A stretch of DNA of 64,000 bases from Pseudomonadota bacterium. Its GTDB lineage: Bacteria > Pseudomonadota > Gammaproteobacteria > Steroidobacterales > Steroidobacteraceae. Location of the stretch: NCBI GenBank assembly GCA_037200975.1, contig JBBCGI010000001.1, positions 3,365,716 to 3,429,715 on the forward strand, in the 5' to 3' direction. The position numbers and the translations under genes were made by a program. A model generated the notes under the pieces. That model had not been told where the DNA came from and did no database searches. It worked only from the letters and a program-made list of their open reading frames with translations. Of the stretch, positions 33,982 through 42,730 are shown piece by piece (positions within the stretch are counted from its first letter, which is position 1; each line of letters begins with the position of its first letter).

Positions 33982-34472
33982 TCCGCGAGCCTCGATTCGC
34001 TCTCGAGGCGCAGTACTTTCAGTCCGGCGAAGGTATTCACCAGGATCCACTGGTCATCGCTCACGGTGTTGAGCGTGACGTTCGCCAGTTTCATGTGCGT
34101 GGTGCGTGTCTCGTGATAACTGACATGCGCCGTCCAGGGATGCAGCCAGTTGCGCGTCACGGTGAAATTGGCACGAGTCGCACGTGTTTCCGGCCGGATG
34201 ATCGACATTCCCTTCGCGGCCATGCTGACGTAGTCGCAGAACTCGGCCTTGCCACCATCGATGTCACGCGGCTGATCCGGCGCGGTGTGATCGCGAATCG
34301 CGACGACCAGATCGTCGTGGAGCAGCGCGCAGTACGCTGCGGATTCGCCTCGCAACGAGAGCGACTCGAGTTCGTCCAGAAATCGAGTCGCACCGCTTTC
34401 GGACAGTTTTACCGGGCCCGCTCCATAAATGCCCACGCCGAGCAGCAGCAACAACGCGAGGATTTTCTTCAT
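33978..34472 (-). CDS. Exported NTF2/SnoaL-like hypothetical protein
   Basis: A 164-residue protein with a clear N-terminal signal peptide ([20 protein letters not shown]). The rest alternates polar and aromatic segments ([20 protein letters not shown], then [20 protein letters not shown]). Size and pattern suggest an NTF2-like/SnoaL-like fold, but no diagnostic motif is seen, so this is tentative. It is convergent with tldD, and their stop codons overlap (CTAA at 33978-33981). Function unknown; probably periplasmic. Confidence 0.65.
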   Translation of the reverse strand: MKKILALLLLLGVGIYGAGPVKLSESGATRFLDELESLSLRGESAAYCALLHDDLVVAIRDHTAPDQPRDIDGGKAEFCDYVSMAAKGMSIIRPETRATRANFTVTRNWLHPWTAHVSYHETRTTHMKLANVTLNTVSDDQWILVNTFAGLKVLRLESESRLAD

Positions 34473-34577
34473 CGACGCCTCATGCCATGAATTTGCGCTA
34501 AATCACATCGAATGCAGCTGCCGGGAACGCCTTACTCGCGAGCACTATCAACGCGCGCGCACGACACGGATGTCGGG

Positions 34578-34612
34578 AAAGTCGTAAGACTTTTGAGCGA
34601 AAGGATTCGCTC
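34578..34612. other. Two tandem short hairpins in an intergenic region
   Basis: Two perfect hairpins lie back to back: AAAGTC (34578-34583) pairs with 34588-34593 across a GTAA loop, and GAGCGAA (34595-34601) pairs with TTCGCTC (34606-34612) across an AGGA loop. The surrounding 290-bp gap (34473-34764) is AT-richer than its neighbours. It could be part of a small RNA or a 5' leader of the small downstream frame. No family is recognised. Confidence 0.35.
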
Positions 34613-34764
34613 CGCGCCTACGCATGAATCAGACGCGGACATAAGCGCGTGCGCGTTTTGCGACATTGGAAAGTTTGTGAATCCCGGCACATCATGACCG
34701 CCAGATGGCCCAGCAAACTGCACATGCGTTTCAACCTCACGACACCGAGCGGAGTCCTTCGAAC

Positions 34765-34935
34765 ATGCGTAACGACACAGCGGCCAGCGGCGAATTTCGA
34801 ATCAACCTTCCGCCCGATGTTCTGGCGGAAATGCGCCGTCAGACTGGCAGTGCCCGCGGCACGATGCAGGTCGATGGGTTTCGTCCCGGCATTCTGGGCC
34901 GTTTGATGGATCTGGTAACGGGCCGCCGCCGCTGA
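34765..34935 (+). CDS. Possible small protein (56 residues)
   Basis: A short frame starting at an ATG at 34765, with a GGAG sequence 10 bp upstream. It encodes MRNDTAASGEFRINLPPDVL and ends in a basic tail GRLMDLVTGRRR. An upstream ATG at 34705 would add 20 residues. FRINLPPDVLAEMRRQ could form a ribbon-helix segment, but that is weak. No known family; expression is unproven. Confidence 0.35.
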   Translation: MRNDTAASGEFRINLPPDVLAEMRRQTGSARGTMQVDGFRPGILGRLMDLVTGRRR

Positions 34936-35016
34936 TCGGCTCCGCCGCTGCAGGCGGCGATATGTGAAGGACGATCCGGGGGCAGCTCCGGACGTCCAGC
35001 GACCCGCCGGGTTTCT

Positions 35017-36303
35017 TCAGCCTGCGCCAGCCGCGTCTTCGCGGCCTTCTTCTTCGGCCTCTTCGTTCGCCGCATCGTCGACCACCGGCAGATTGTCGTG
35101 TGTGTCGGCCAGGTGCCGCGCGGCATTCTCGTCGACGTACAACATCTCGTGCTGACCCATGCTGATAACATCGCCGTCACGCAGTGTGTGCCGGCGCACG
35201 CGTTTGCCGCGAATCACGATGCCATTGGTGCTGTTGAGGTCTTCGATCACCGTGACGCCGTCGCTGCCGGTGATCAGCTGGCAGTGATGCCGGCTGATGA
35301 ATTTGCTGTCGATCTGCAGGTCGTTGTCGGGCGTGCGGCCCACGACCTTGCGGCCGGGCACGAGGTGCAATTCGCCGGCGGCCTTGCCGTCGGTCGACAA
35401 CAACACTTTTGAGATGATGCGTGTGGCGCGATCGCCGGGCGGTGTCTTTTCGTTGAGCCCCTGCCGCGCCTGGATCGCATGGACGCGCGCCGCGAACTCG
35501 ACCCACTGCAGCTCGTTCACCGCGGAGGCAATGTCCGCGAGCGTCACGTGGTCGCGGTCTTCGTTGAAGGCGGCCATCATCGCCGTGTCGCACAACGTGT
35601 TGACCAGGCGCGGGATACCGCCGGAATAACGCACGATCTCGGGGTAGGTGTCTTCGGCGAAGATCTCGCGGCCCTCGGCTCCGGCCACATCCAGACGATG
35701 CAGGACGTAGAGCCGCAGGTCTTCGCGCGACAGGGCGCCAAGATGGAAACGTAGCCGCACGCGCTGCGCCAGCTGCACCAGTTCCGGAGAATCCAGCGTC
35801 TCGTTGAGTTCGGGCTGGCCGGCGAGAATGATGCGCAGCACTTTCTCCTTGGTCGCCTCGATGCCGGACAACATGCGGATCTCTTCGAGCACCTTCAGCG
35901 CGAGGTTCTGCGCCTCGTCGATGATGAGCAGCACTTTTCGGCCGGCGGCGTACTGCTCGATGAGGAAACTGTTGAGGGTCGCGATCAACTCGGCCTTCTT
36001 CATCTTGAAGGGCGAGAAGCCGAACTGGACCAGCACGGTCTGCAGGAATTCGACCGCATTCACCTGGGTCTGGTTGATCTGCGCGATGACCACGTCGGAA
36101 TCGAGCTGACGCAGGAAACTTTCGATCAGCGTGGTCTTGCCGGCGCCGATTTCACCCGTGATCACGACGAAACCGTCGGTGAACCAGATGGTGGATTCCA
36201 TGTACGCCTTGGCGCGGGCATGGGCCCGGGAAAGAAACAGGAATTGCGGATCCGGGCTTAAGCGGAATGGCAATTCGCGCAGCTTGAAGTTCTCGGAATA
36301 CAT
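35017..36303 (-). CDS. ExeA/GspA-type AAA+ ATPase fused to a C-terminal FHA domain
   Basis: A 428-residue protein. Residues 1-270 form an ExeA/GspA-like AAA ATPase, starting with the hallmark MYSENFKLRELPFRLSPDPQ. It has Walker A GEIGAGKT (50-57), Walker B VLLIIDEAQ (Asp129, Glu130) and the Cdc6-like end YSGGIPRLVNTLCD. Residues about 300-390 form a forkhead-associated domain with the phosphothreonine-binding signature VGRTPDNDLQID, SRHHCQL and STNGIVIRG. The tail is acidic and low-complexity. Relatives assist type II secretion, pilus or exopolysaccharide assembly, and usually carry a transmembrane/peptidoglycan-binding C-terminus instead of FHA. No secretion genes are nearby, so the partner is unknown. 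Confidence 0.88.
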   Translation of the reverse strand: MYSENFKLRELPFRLSPDPQFLFLSRAHARAKAYMESTIWFTDGFVVITGEIGAGKTTLIESFLRQLDSDVVIAQINQTQVNAVEFLQTVLVQFGFSPFKMKKAELIATLNSFLIEQYAAGRKVLLIIDEAQNLALKVLEEIRMLSGIEATKEKVLRIILAGQPELNETLDSPELVQLAQRVRLRFHLGALSREDLRLYVLHRLDVAGAEGREIFAEDTYPEIVRYSGGIPRLVNTLCDTAMMAAFNEDRDHVTLADIASAVNELQWVEFAARVHAIQARQGLNEKTPPGDRATRIISKVLLSTDGKAAGELHLVPGRKVVGRTPDNDLQIDSKFISRHHCQLITGSDGVTVIEDLNSTNGIVIRGKRVRRHTLRDGDVISMGQHEMLYVDENAARHLADTHDNLPVVDDAANEEAEEEGREDAAGAG

Positions 36304-36362
36304 GGGTGCCGGCCGATATTACGGTAAAGCCCGCCCCCATCAAGGAAACCCTGGGCGCTGTC

Positions 36363-37469
36363 TTACCGAATTGCGAGCCAGGTCGCGCGATCGACGCGGG
36401 ACAACAGTTTAAAGGTACGCAAATCCCGGGACTTGGGGCTGGTTTCGGTCAGCGTCAGGTGGCCCAGCTTGCGTCCCGGACGGGCGGTTTTGCCGTAGTC
36501 ATGCCAGTGCAGGCCGGCTTCACGCAGCAGGGGCTCGCGCGCGGGTAGTTCGCCCACCAGGTTGATCATGGCCGAGTGCCCGCGGGCGCGGGTGCTGCCG
36601 AGCGGCAGCCCGGCGATGGCGCGCACGTGGTTCTCGAACTGGCTGGTGTCCGCGCCCTCGATCGTCCAGTGCCCGGAATTGTGCACGCGCGGCGCCATCT
36701 CATTGGCGAGAAGTTTGCCCTTCTTCACGAAGAACTCGATGGTCAGCACGCCGACGTAGTTGAAATGCTCCAGTAGTTTGCGCGCGGCGCGTTGTGCCTG
36801 GCGGGTCAATACCGCGTTCCCATAGGGCGCACGCGTCAGCCGCAGGATGCCCTCGCGGTGCACGTTGAGGTTCAGTGGATAGAAGGCCACGGCGCCGTCG
36901 GCGCCGCGGACCGCGATGACGGAGACTTCGGCGTCGAACGGCACGAGGTTTTCGTACAGCAACGGCGCCTTGCCGAGCGCGTCCCACGCGGCGTCGAGGT
37001 GCGCGGGTTTGCGCAGCACGAACTGACCCTTGCCGTCGTAACCCATGCGGCGGGTCTTGAGCACGCCGGGCAGGCCGATGGTCTGGACGGCCGTTTCGAG
37101 CGACGCGCGGGAATCCACCGCCGCATAACGCGTGGTCGGAATCCCGAGCAGTTCGAAGGTGCGCTTCTCACTGAGGCGATCCTGGGCCGCCGCGAGCGCG
37201 CGCAGCGGCGGGGAAATGCGCGCCTTGCCGGGCAGGTTTTCCAGCGACTCGACCGGGATGTTCTCCCAGTCGAACGTGACCACCTCGCAACGCTGCGAGA
37301 GCTGCGCCAACAATTTCGCGTCGGTGAATTCGCCGGCCAGGATCGGGCCGACCTGGCCGCCGGGAGTCTGCGCATCGCGGTCGAGGAACAGGAAGTCCAG
37401 CCCGAGTGGATAGCCGGCGAGCGCCATCATGCGGCCCAACTGGCCGGCGCCGACGATGCCTATGGTCAT
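36363..37469 (-). CDS. purK: N5-carboxyaminoimidazole ribonucleotide synthase
   Basis: A 368-residue ATP-grasp enzyme that carboxylates aminoimidazole ribonucleotide to N5-CAIR in purine synthesis. It has the N-terminal motif MTIGIVGAGQLGRMMALAGY, ATP-grasp segments TRRMGYDGKGQFVL and ANEMAPRVHNSGHWTIEG. Its start codon is 1 bp from the end of purE, so purE and purK are coupled, as in most bacteria. Confidence 0.96.
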   Translation of the reverse strand: MTIGIVGAGQLGRMMALAGYPLGLDFLFLDRDAQTPGGQVGPILAGEFTDAKLLAQLSQRCEVVTFDWENIPVESLENLPGKARISPPLRALAAAQDRLSEKRTFELLGIPTTRYAAVDSRASLETAVQTIGLPGVLKTRRMGYDGKGQFVLRKPAHLDAAWDALGKAPLLYENLVPFDAEVSVIAVRGADGAVAFYPLNLNVHREGILRLTRAPYGNAVLTRQAQRAARKLLEHFNYVGVLTIEFFVKKGKLLANEMAPRVHNSGHWTIEGADTSQFENHVRAIAGLPLGSTRARGHSAMINLVGELPAREPLLREAGLHWHDYGKTARPGRKLGHLTLTETSPKSRDLRTFKLLSRVDRATWLAIR

Positions 37470-37470
37470 T

Positions 37471-37965
37471 TCATTTCGCGACCGCGGGATCGCCGTTGGC
37501 CAGCACCTTCGCGGTCTGCTCGGCGCGGAATTTCTTGAGAGCCGCATCGAACTCGGGACGTTTGTTGGCGAGGATGGCGGCGGCCGCGAGCCCCGCGTTG
37601 GTGGCGCCGGCGACGCCGATGGCGAAGGTCGCCACCGGAATACCCGCCGGCATCTGCACGATGGAGAGCAGCGAGTCGAGACCATTGAGCGTCTTCGACT
37701 GCACCGGCACGCCGAGCACCGGCAACGTGGTCTTGGCGGCCGTCATGCCGGGTAGATGGGCGGCGCCGCCGGCTCCGGCGATGATGACTTCGATGCCGCG
37801 GCCTTGCGCGCTGGCCGCGTATTCGAACAACAGGTCCGGCGTGCGGTGCGCGGAGACGACTTTGGTTTCGTAGGGGATGCCGAGCTTGTCGAGAGCTTCG
37901 GCCGCGGCGCGCATCGTCTCCCAATCGGAAGTCGAGCCCATGATGATGCCGACCAGTGGTTTCAT
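37471..37965 (-). CDS. purE: N5-carboxyaminoimidazole ribonucleotide mutase
   Basis: A 164-residue class I PurE that converts N5-CAIR to CAIR. It has the substrate-binding motif [12 protein letters not shown], the catalytic His in [11 protein letters not shown], and the glycine-rich [14 protein letters not shown]. It is the first gene of the purE-purK pair and lies between tldD and darP, which are adjacent or close in related genomes. Confidence 0.97.
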   Translation of the reverse strand: MKPLVGIIMGSTSDWETMRAAAEALDKLGIPYETKVVSAHRTPDLLFEYAASAQGRGIEVIIAGAGGAAHLPGMTAAKTTLPVLGVPVQSKTLNGLDSLLSIVQMPAGIPVATFAIGVAGATNAGLAAAAILANKRPEFDAALKKFRAEQTAKVLANGDPAVAK

Positions 37966-38011
37966 CGCGAAATACTAGGGAAGCGACGCGCCAGCCACAA
38001 GGGGCGCGTGT

Positions 38012-38527
38012 TTACGAGGCCGCTTCAAACAACCCGCGCAGGGTGCGGAACAGCTCGCGCGACGCGGTTGCCTTGCTGCCGGAATCCACACGGTCGCCCG
38101 TCGCCTTGACGATCAACGCCTGCAGGGATTTGCGGTCCGCAGCGGGCCGCCACTGCATGAGTTCGTCGAGCGCGTCGGGACCTTCGCTGAGCAGGCGCAG
38201 CCGCCACGCCTCGATGCGTTTGTGCTTTTCGGCATCCTGCGCGTGACCGTGCGATTCGGCCTCGAGCGCCGCCTCGATGGGCGCCGGGTCGATGTCGCGC
38301 ATCAGTTTGCCGATGTACTGGCGCTGCCGTGCGAGCCCGCCGCGGCTGGTTATGCGCTTGGCGAGCATGATGGCGTCGAACAGCGTTTCAGGCAGTTCGA
38401 GCGCGCCGAGCTCTGATTCCTTGAGCGCGATGAGCCTGGTGCCGAGGCTCTGGGCGGCCTTGGCGTCGCGCTTGCGCGCGCTTTTGCTCGGGCCGCGGAA
38501 TTCACCGAAATCGTCGTCTTCCTGCAT
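38012..38527 (-). CDS. darP: Ribosome-associated protein DarP (YjgA)
   Basis: A 171-residue basic/acidic protein of the YjgA (DUF615) family involved in late 50S subunit assembly. Typical segments are PSKSARKRDAKAAQSLGTRL, ITSRGGLARQRQYIGKLMR and WRLRLLSEGPDAL. The ATG at 38525-38527 was preferred over one eight codons upstream because it matches the usual MxExxD start. It is divergent from pmbA with only 14 bp between the start codons, a frequent yjgA/pmbA arrangement. Confidence 0.93.
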   Translation of the reverse strand: MQEDDDFGEFRGPSKSARKRDAKAAQSLGTRLIALKESELGALELPETLFDAIMLAKRITSRGGLARQRQYIGKLMRDIDPAPIEAALEAESHGHAQDAEKHKRIEAWRLRLLSEGPDALDELMQWRPAADRKSLQALIVKATGDRVDSGSKATASRELFRTLRGLFEAAS

Positions 38528-38541
38528 CGTACAATTCTGCC

Positions 38542-39906
38542 ATGCAAGCAATCGTTCAGCCCCGCCAAGAAGTCGATGGATCGCGAATTCCCGAGCTCGA
38601 GAGCATCGTTTCCGAAGCCCTGCAGCGCGCCAAGGCGCTGGGTGCCAGCCAGTCGGAAGCCGATGTGAGCCTGCAGAAGGGTCTGACTACCACGGTGCGG
38701 CTCGGCGAGGTCGAAACCGTCGAATATCAGCGCGATCGCGGCATGGGGATCACCGTGTACTTCGGCAAGCGCAAGGGGTCGGCGAGCACGGCCGACCTGT
38801 CGCCGCAGTCGGTGAGTGAAATCGTCGAGAAAGCCTGCGACATCGCCCGGTACACCGCCGAGGACGCATGTGCCGGCCTGGCCGACCCCGAAGAGCTCGC
38901 GCGCGACATCCCGGACCTCGATCTCGACCATCCCTGGGACATTTCCCCGGAAGAGGCGGTCGAATGTGCGCGTGCCTGCGAAGCGGCCGGACGCGCGGTC
39001 GACGCGCGTATCACCAATTCCGAAGGCGCCAGCGTGAGCAGCCATCGCGGCGTGCGCGTGTACGGCAATTCACATGGCTTTCTTGCCGGGTTTCCATCGA
39101 CCAGCCATAGCGTGAGCTGTGCGCTGCTGGCGCAGGTGGGCGAGGACATGCAGCGCGATTACTGGTACGGCTCGGCGCGCGACGCGCGCGATCTCGAGAA
39201 CGCCGAGAGCATCGGGCGCAAGGCGGGCATTCGTGCGGTAGCGCGGCTCGGCGCGCGCAAGATCGCCACGCAAAAGGCGCGCGTGTTGTATGCGCCAGAA
39301 GTCGCGCGCGGATTGATCGGCCATTTTCTCGGCGCGATCCGCGGCAGCAGCCAGTACCGCAAGAGTTCGTTCCTGCTGGGCGCGGCGGGCGAGCAGGTAT
39401 TTCCGTCGTTTCTCGAGTTGCGCGAGCGGCCGCATATCCTCAAGGCGCTGGGCAGCAGTCCGTTCGATGGCGAAGGCGTGGCCACGCGCGACCGCGAGCT
39501 GGTGAGCCGGGGCGTTCTGCAGGGTTACGTGCTGGGCAGTTACTCCGCGCGCAAGCTGGGATTGAAGACCACCGGCAATGCCGGCGGTACACACAACCTG
39601 CTGGTGGAATCGACCACGGGCGGCGTGGAGATCGGTGCGTTGCTGCGCCAGCTCGGCACCGGGTTGTTAGTCACCGAACTGATGGGGCAGGGCGTGAACG
39701 GCGTCACCGGCGATTATTCGCGCGGCGCATCGGGCTACTGGATCGAGAACGGCGTGCAGGCGTATCCGGTGCACGAAATCACCATCGCGGGGAATCTCAA
39801 GCAGATGTACCGCAACATCGCCGCCATCGGCAGCGACGTGGATCTGCGCGGCGGCGTGCGGGTAGGCTCGGTGCTGCTCGAAGAAATGACCATCGCCGGC
39901 GAATAA
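38542..39906 (+). CDS. pmbA: Metalloprotease TldE (PmbA)
   Basis: A 454-residue partner of TldD; it lacks the zinc motif and forms the heterodimeric protease. It has the N-terminal SEADVSLQKGLTTTVRLGE, the ERPHILKALGSSPFDGEGVA region and the C-terminal TGLLVTELMGQGVNGVTGDY signature. A TACAAT hexamer ends 6 bp before the ATG, so the mRNA may have little or no leader. The stop codon TAA at 39904-39906 lies inside the left arm of palindromic element 2. Confidence 0.96.
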   Translation: MQAIVQPRQEVDGSRIPELESIVSEALQRAKALGASQSEADVSLQKGLTTTVRLGEVETVEYQRDRGMGITVYFGKRKGSASTADLSPQSVSEIVEKACDIARYTAEDACAGLADPEELARDIPDLDLDHPWDISPEEAVECARACEAAGRAVDARITNSEGASVSSHRGVRVYGNSHGFLAGFPSTSHSVSCALLAQVGEDMQRDYWYGSARDARDLENAESIGRKAGIRAVARLGARKIATQKARVLYAPEVARGLIGHFLGAIRGSSQYRKSSFLLGAAGEQVFPSFLELRERPHILKALGSSPFDGEGVATRDRELVSRGVLQGYVLGSYSARKLGLKTTGNAGGTHNLLVESTTGGVEIGALLRQLGTGLLVTELMGQGVNGVTGDYSRGASGYWIENGVQAYPVHEITIAGNLKQMYRNIAAIGSDVDLRGGVRVGSVLLEEMTIAGE

Positions 39907-40037
39907 AGGGGACATGCCTATTTTCCGGGCCGGTCTTTTTCCGGAACTCGAAGGGCGCGCTCCCTCGAGCGCGAGCGAAGGGTCAAGATCCGCGCCGGAA
40001 AAAGACCGGCCCGGAAAATAGGCATGTCCCCTTTATT
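39902..40037. repeat. Long palindromic element 2 (43-bp perfect arms, 50-nt loop)
   Basis: The arms 39902-39944 and 39995-40037 are perfect reverse complements, beginning AATAAAGGGGACATGCC. The TAA stop codons of both flanking convergent genes lie at positions 3-5 of each arm (39904-39906 for pmbA; 40035-40033 on the minus strand for the methyltransferase-like gene). The 43-bp perfection suggests recent origin or ongoing correction. Confidence 0.93.
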
Positions 40038-41187
40038 TGCGGCTCACCACGAATGATTCGTCGTTGAACCACAGGCCGCCGTGTTTGCGCAGCACCGCCT
40101 GCGTCGCGGGTAGATAGGTGCCGTTGCCGACCACCTCGCCGAGGCGTTCGTCCTCGATCTGGTTCACGTAGATCGCGGCATTCCATGCGGCGAACAACAT
40201 CGACGTGCCGATGCGGTCGCCGACCTCGGCCGGCAAGGTGTGCATTTCATATCGAAAGATGGATTCGCTGTCGGGCGGGTCGGGCAGCGAATATTTCGCC
40301 GAGTCGGCGCCGAGCGCGTCACCGAGCACGGACAGCAGCCGGTGCCGGTCCACCTGGAACGGCGCTTCGCCCGGCCACAAGGAGCGCACGATCTCGAGGC
40401 CCGGATCGTCGCCGCGCGACTGGATCACGAGCAACCGGCCGCGCGGCGCGAGCCGGCGCGTCAGCGGCAGCAGCACCTTGCCCACCTTGAACTCCGCCGA
40501 CATACGCGCGCGCCACGGCTGCGAGGCGAGGATGAAATCGTAGTCGACCGGCGGCGACTCCGGCCGCGGCACGACGCCGTCGAGCATGAACGCGTGATCT
40601 TCGCGGTAGATGACCAGCACCGAGGGCCGCACGTACACCGGGTTGCCGGACGATTCGCTCGGCCGCGTCGCCCAGCCGTAGTCGAGCACGCCGGACAATC
40701 CGTCGATCTGGTGCGCGTAGTCGTGCGACGAGCTGCCCTTCAACCGCAGCACCTGCCAGTTGAGCCGCGTGAGGTCTTCGCTGGCGCGCGGCCGCAGCGC
40801 CGGCGCGTCGGCATATTGCAGGTTGGTCACGACCAGCACGGTGGTCGGGTGTTCGCGAAAGCGATCCGGCATCTTCTCGAGCCCGAGCCGCACGTCCTCG
40901 CGGCTAATCTCCTTCGCAACCACGAGGTGCGGCACGTTCGGCCACGACGCATGCGCGCTGCGCATGATGCGCGCCAGCACGGTGGCATCTCCCATGCCGG
41001 CGTCGAACAGGTGCAGCGCTGGAGGCGTGGGGCGGATCTCGCGCAACTCGTCGGCAGCGCGATCGGCGACCTTCTGCTTCTCGTTGCAGGTGTTGACGAA
41101 GGCCAGGTACTTCTGGCGGTTGTCGTAGAACCGGAATGGCGTGTTGGCCGCGTCGGCCATCTTTTCCACGCGTGCTGGATCGGTCAT
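40033..41187 (-). CDS. SAM-dependent methyltransferase-like protein, function unknown
   Basis: A 384-residue soluble protein. Residues about 55-75 (ALHLFDAGMGDATVLARIM) resemble the SAM-binding motif I of class I methyltransferases. A later segment (LLPLTRRLAPRGRLLVIQSR) fits the core beta-hairpin of that fold. The catalytic motif is not recognisable, so the activity is not certain. It is the last gene of a leftward run hydrolase-wrbA-this gene (gaps 33 and 16 bp). Its stop codon lies inside palindromic element 2. Confidence 0.65.
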   Translation of the reverse strand: MTDPARVEKMADAANTPFRFYDNRQKYLAFVNTCNEKQKVADRAADELREIRPTPPALHLFDAGMGDATVLARIMRSAHASWPNVPHLVVAKEISREDVRLGLEKMPDRFREHPTTVLVVTNLQYADAPALRPRASEDLTRLNWQVLRLKGSSSHDYAHQIDGLSGVLDYGWATRPSESSGNPVYVRPSVLVIYREDHAFMLDGVVPRPESPPVDYDFILASQPWRARMSAEFKVGKVLLPLTRRLAPRGRLLVIQSRGDDPGLEIVRSLWPGEAPFQVDRHRLLSVLGDALGADSAKYSLPDPPDSESIFRYEMHTLPAEVGDRIGTSMLFAAWNAAIYVNQIEDERLGEVVGNGTYLPATQAVLRKHGGLWFNDESFVVSRK

Positions 41188-41203
41188 GACATCCTCCGCC
41201 TAG

Positions 41204-41827
41204 CTACTTCGCGGTTGCGCGCCCCGCGACCAGGTCGCGTGTGATCCGCGTGACGTGTTCGCCCTGGTACATGCACATGTCGAGCTCGAGCGCGCTCGGC
41301 ATGCGCATCTCGGTGCCGGCGCCGGTGATCGAGCTCGCGCCGTAGGGTGTGCCGCCGGTGACCTCGCGCATCGTGCTGAGGTCCTTGTAGGTGTACGGCA
41401 ACCCGATGATCACCATGCCGAAATGCAACAGCGTGGTGTGGAATGAAGTGATCGTCGTTTCCTGGCCGCCATGCTGGCTCGCCGTGCAGCAGAAGACGCT
41501 GCCGACTTTTCCTACCATCGCGTGTTTGAACCACAACGCCCCGGTGCGATCGAGGAAATTGCGCATCTGGGACGCCATGTTTCCAAAACGCGTCGGCGTG
41601 CCGAAGATGATGCCGTCGTATTGATCGAGCTCGTTCGGGTCGGCGATCGGCGCGGCCTGATCCATCTTGAAGAATGACGCACGCGCGAGTTCCTCGTTCA
41701 CGAGCTCGGGCACGCGTTTCACGACCACCTCCGCGCCGGCGACCCGGCGCGCGCCTTCGGCCTGCGCCTGCGCCATCTGCTCCACGTGACCGTAACTGCT
41801 GTAATAGAGCACGAGCATCTTCGTCAT
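41204..41827 (-). CDS. wrbA: WrbA-type NAD(P)H:quinone oxidoreductase
   Basis: A 207-residue flavodoxin-like FMN enzyme reducing quinones by two electrons, protecting against semiquinone radicals. It has the N-terminal phosphate loop [12 protein letters not shown], the motif [19 protein letters not shown] and the WrbA-specific [10 protein letters not shown]. It sits in a putative operon with a hydrolase in front and a methyltransferase-like gene behind. In a catabolic locus it could detoxify aromatic quinones, which is an inference. Confidence 0.93.
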   Translation of the reverse strand: MTKMLVLYYSSYGHVEQMAQAQAEGARRVAGAEVVVKRVPELVNEELARASFFKMDQAAPIADPNELDQYDGIIFGTPTRFGNMASQMRNFLDRTGALWFKHAMVGKVGSVFCCTASQHGGQETTITSFHTTLLHFGMVIIGLPYTYKDLSTMREVTGGTPYGASSITGAGTEMRMPSALELDMCMYQGEHVTRITRDLVAGRATAK

Positions 41828-41860
41828 GAATTTCCCCTCAAAAGAATTCGAACAGGATTG

Positions 41861-42652
41861 TCAGGCGGCGGCCGGCACATGCCGGCGCGCGAACTCGGCC
41901 AGGATCTGGTTGTAGCGCTGCGGCGCATCGAGATTCGGCAGGTGCGCGGCCTCCTGCACGAACACATGTTCGGCGTCCGGCAGCAGCGCTTGCAAGCGCA
42001 GACCGGCGCGCTGGCGGCTGTCGAGATCGCGCGCACCGTTCACCACCAGCGACGGCGTACGGATGCGGCCCAGCGGCGCCTCGCCGATCCCCGGGTGCGG
42101 ATCCGCGGGCGGGGCGAGCAGGTCGTGGCCCGGATACCGGGCGAGGATTTCGGCGAGCAGCTCGTGCAACCGCGGATCGGCGGTCAGCAGCTGGGTCAGC
42201 GGATGGGCGCGCCAGGCCGCACGGAATGCGGCCATGCCGCTGCGCGCAGCGAGCTCGCGGAACAGGGTCATTGGCAGGTCGGCGTCCGCCAGCGGCGGTG
42301 CGCCGTCGAGCACCAGTCCCCGCGCGGCGCCAGGATGGCGTGCCGCGAACTCCAGCACCACCCGCGCTCCCTGCGACGTGCCGACCAGCAGCGGGTGGTC
42401 GATCCCGAGCGTGCCGAGCAGCGTGTGCAGGTCGACGACGTCGTCCATCAACGAAGGTTTGCCGGTAGATAGGCCGAAGCCGCGCCGGTCGTAACGCACC
42501 ACGCGCTGGCTGGCGGCGAGCGCCGCCTGCGGCTGCCACACATCGAGATCCAGCGTCCAGCCGTGCACCAGCACGACGGCGGGGCCCGCGCCCTCGTCGC
42601 GGTAACGCAGACGGGCGCCGGGCACTGCAAGGTGGCGGTCCGCGGCGTTCAT
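41861..42652 (-). CDS. Alpha/beta-hydrolase (PcaD-like fold)
   Basis: A 263-residue alpha/beta-hydrolase with oxyanion region VVLVHGWTLDLDVW, nucleophile elbow LVGTSQGARV (Ser93), an acid in NGARDLDS and a catalytic His in QEAAHLPNLDAP. It resembles enol-lactonases and ester hydrolases of aromatic catabolism, but substrate cannot be assigned. An IclR-type operator-like palindrome lies 5-19 bp upstream of its ATG, and no good ribosome-binding site is visible there. It heads the leftward hydrolase-wrbA-methyltransferase-like run. Confidence 0.82.
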   Translation of the reverse strand: MNAADRHLAVPGARLRYRDEGAGPAVVLVHGWTLDLDVWQPQAALAASQRVVRYDRRGFGLSTGKPSLMDDVVDLHTLLGTLGIDHPLLVGTSQGARVVLEFAARHPGAARGLVLDGAPPLADADLPMTLFRELAARSGMAAFRAAWRAHPLTQLLTADPRLHELLAEILARYPGHDLLAPPADPHPGIGEAPLGRIRTPSLVVNGARDLDSRQRAGLRLQALLPDAEHVFVQEAAHLPNLDAPQRYNQILAEFARRHVPAAA

Positions 42653-42656
42653 GAGA

Positions 42657-42671
42657 ATTCGGATACCGAAA
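42657..42671. promoter_or_regulatory. Putative IclR operator, hydrolase promoter
   Basis: ATTCGGATACCGAAA, a palindrome with TTCG/CGAA half-sites. It matches the two sites at 43548 and 43648 (read on the opposite strand) at 12 of 15 positions. It ends 5 bp before the hydrolase start codon, a position that would block transcription or initiation. Confidence 0.55.
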
Positions 42672-42730
42672 AAGATTTCGCAATCAGGCTACGAGTGCAG
42701 ACCCGCAGCGTCAAGCACGGGGCGCCGCGT

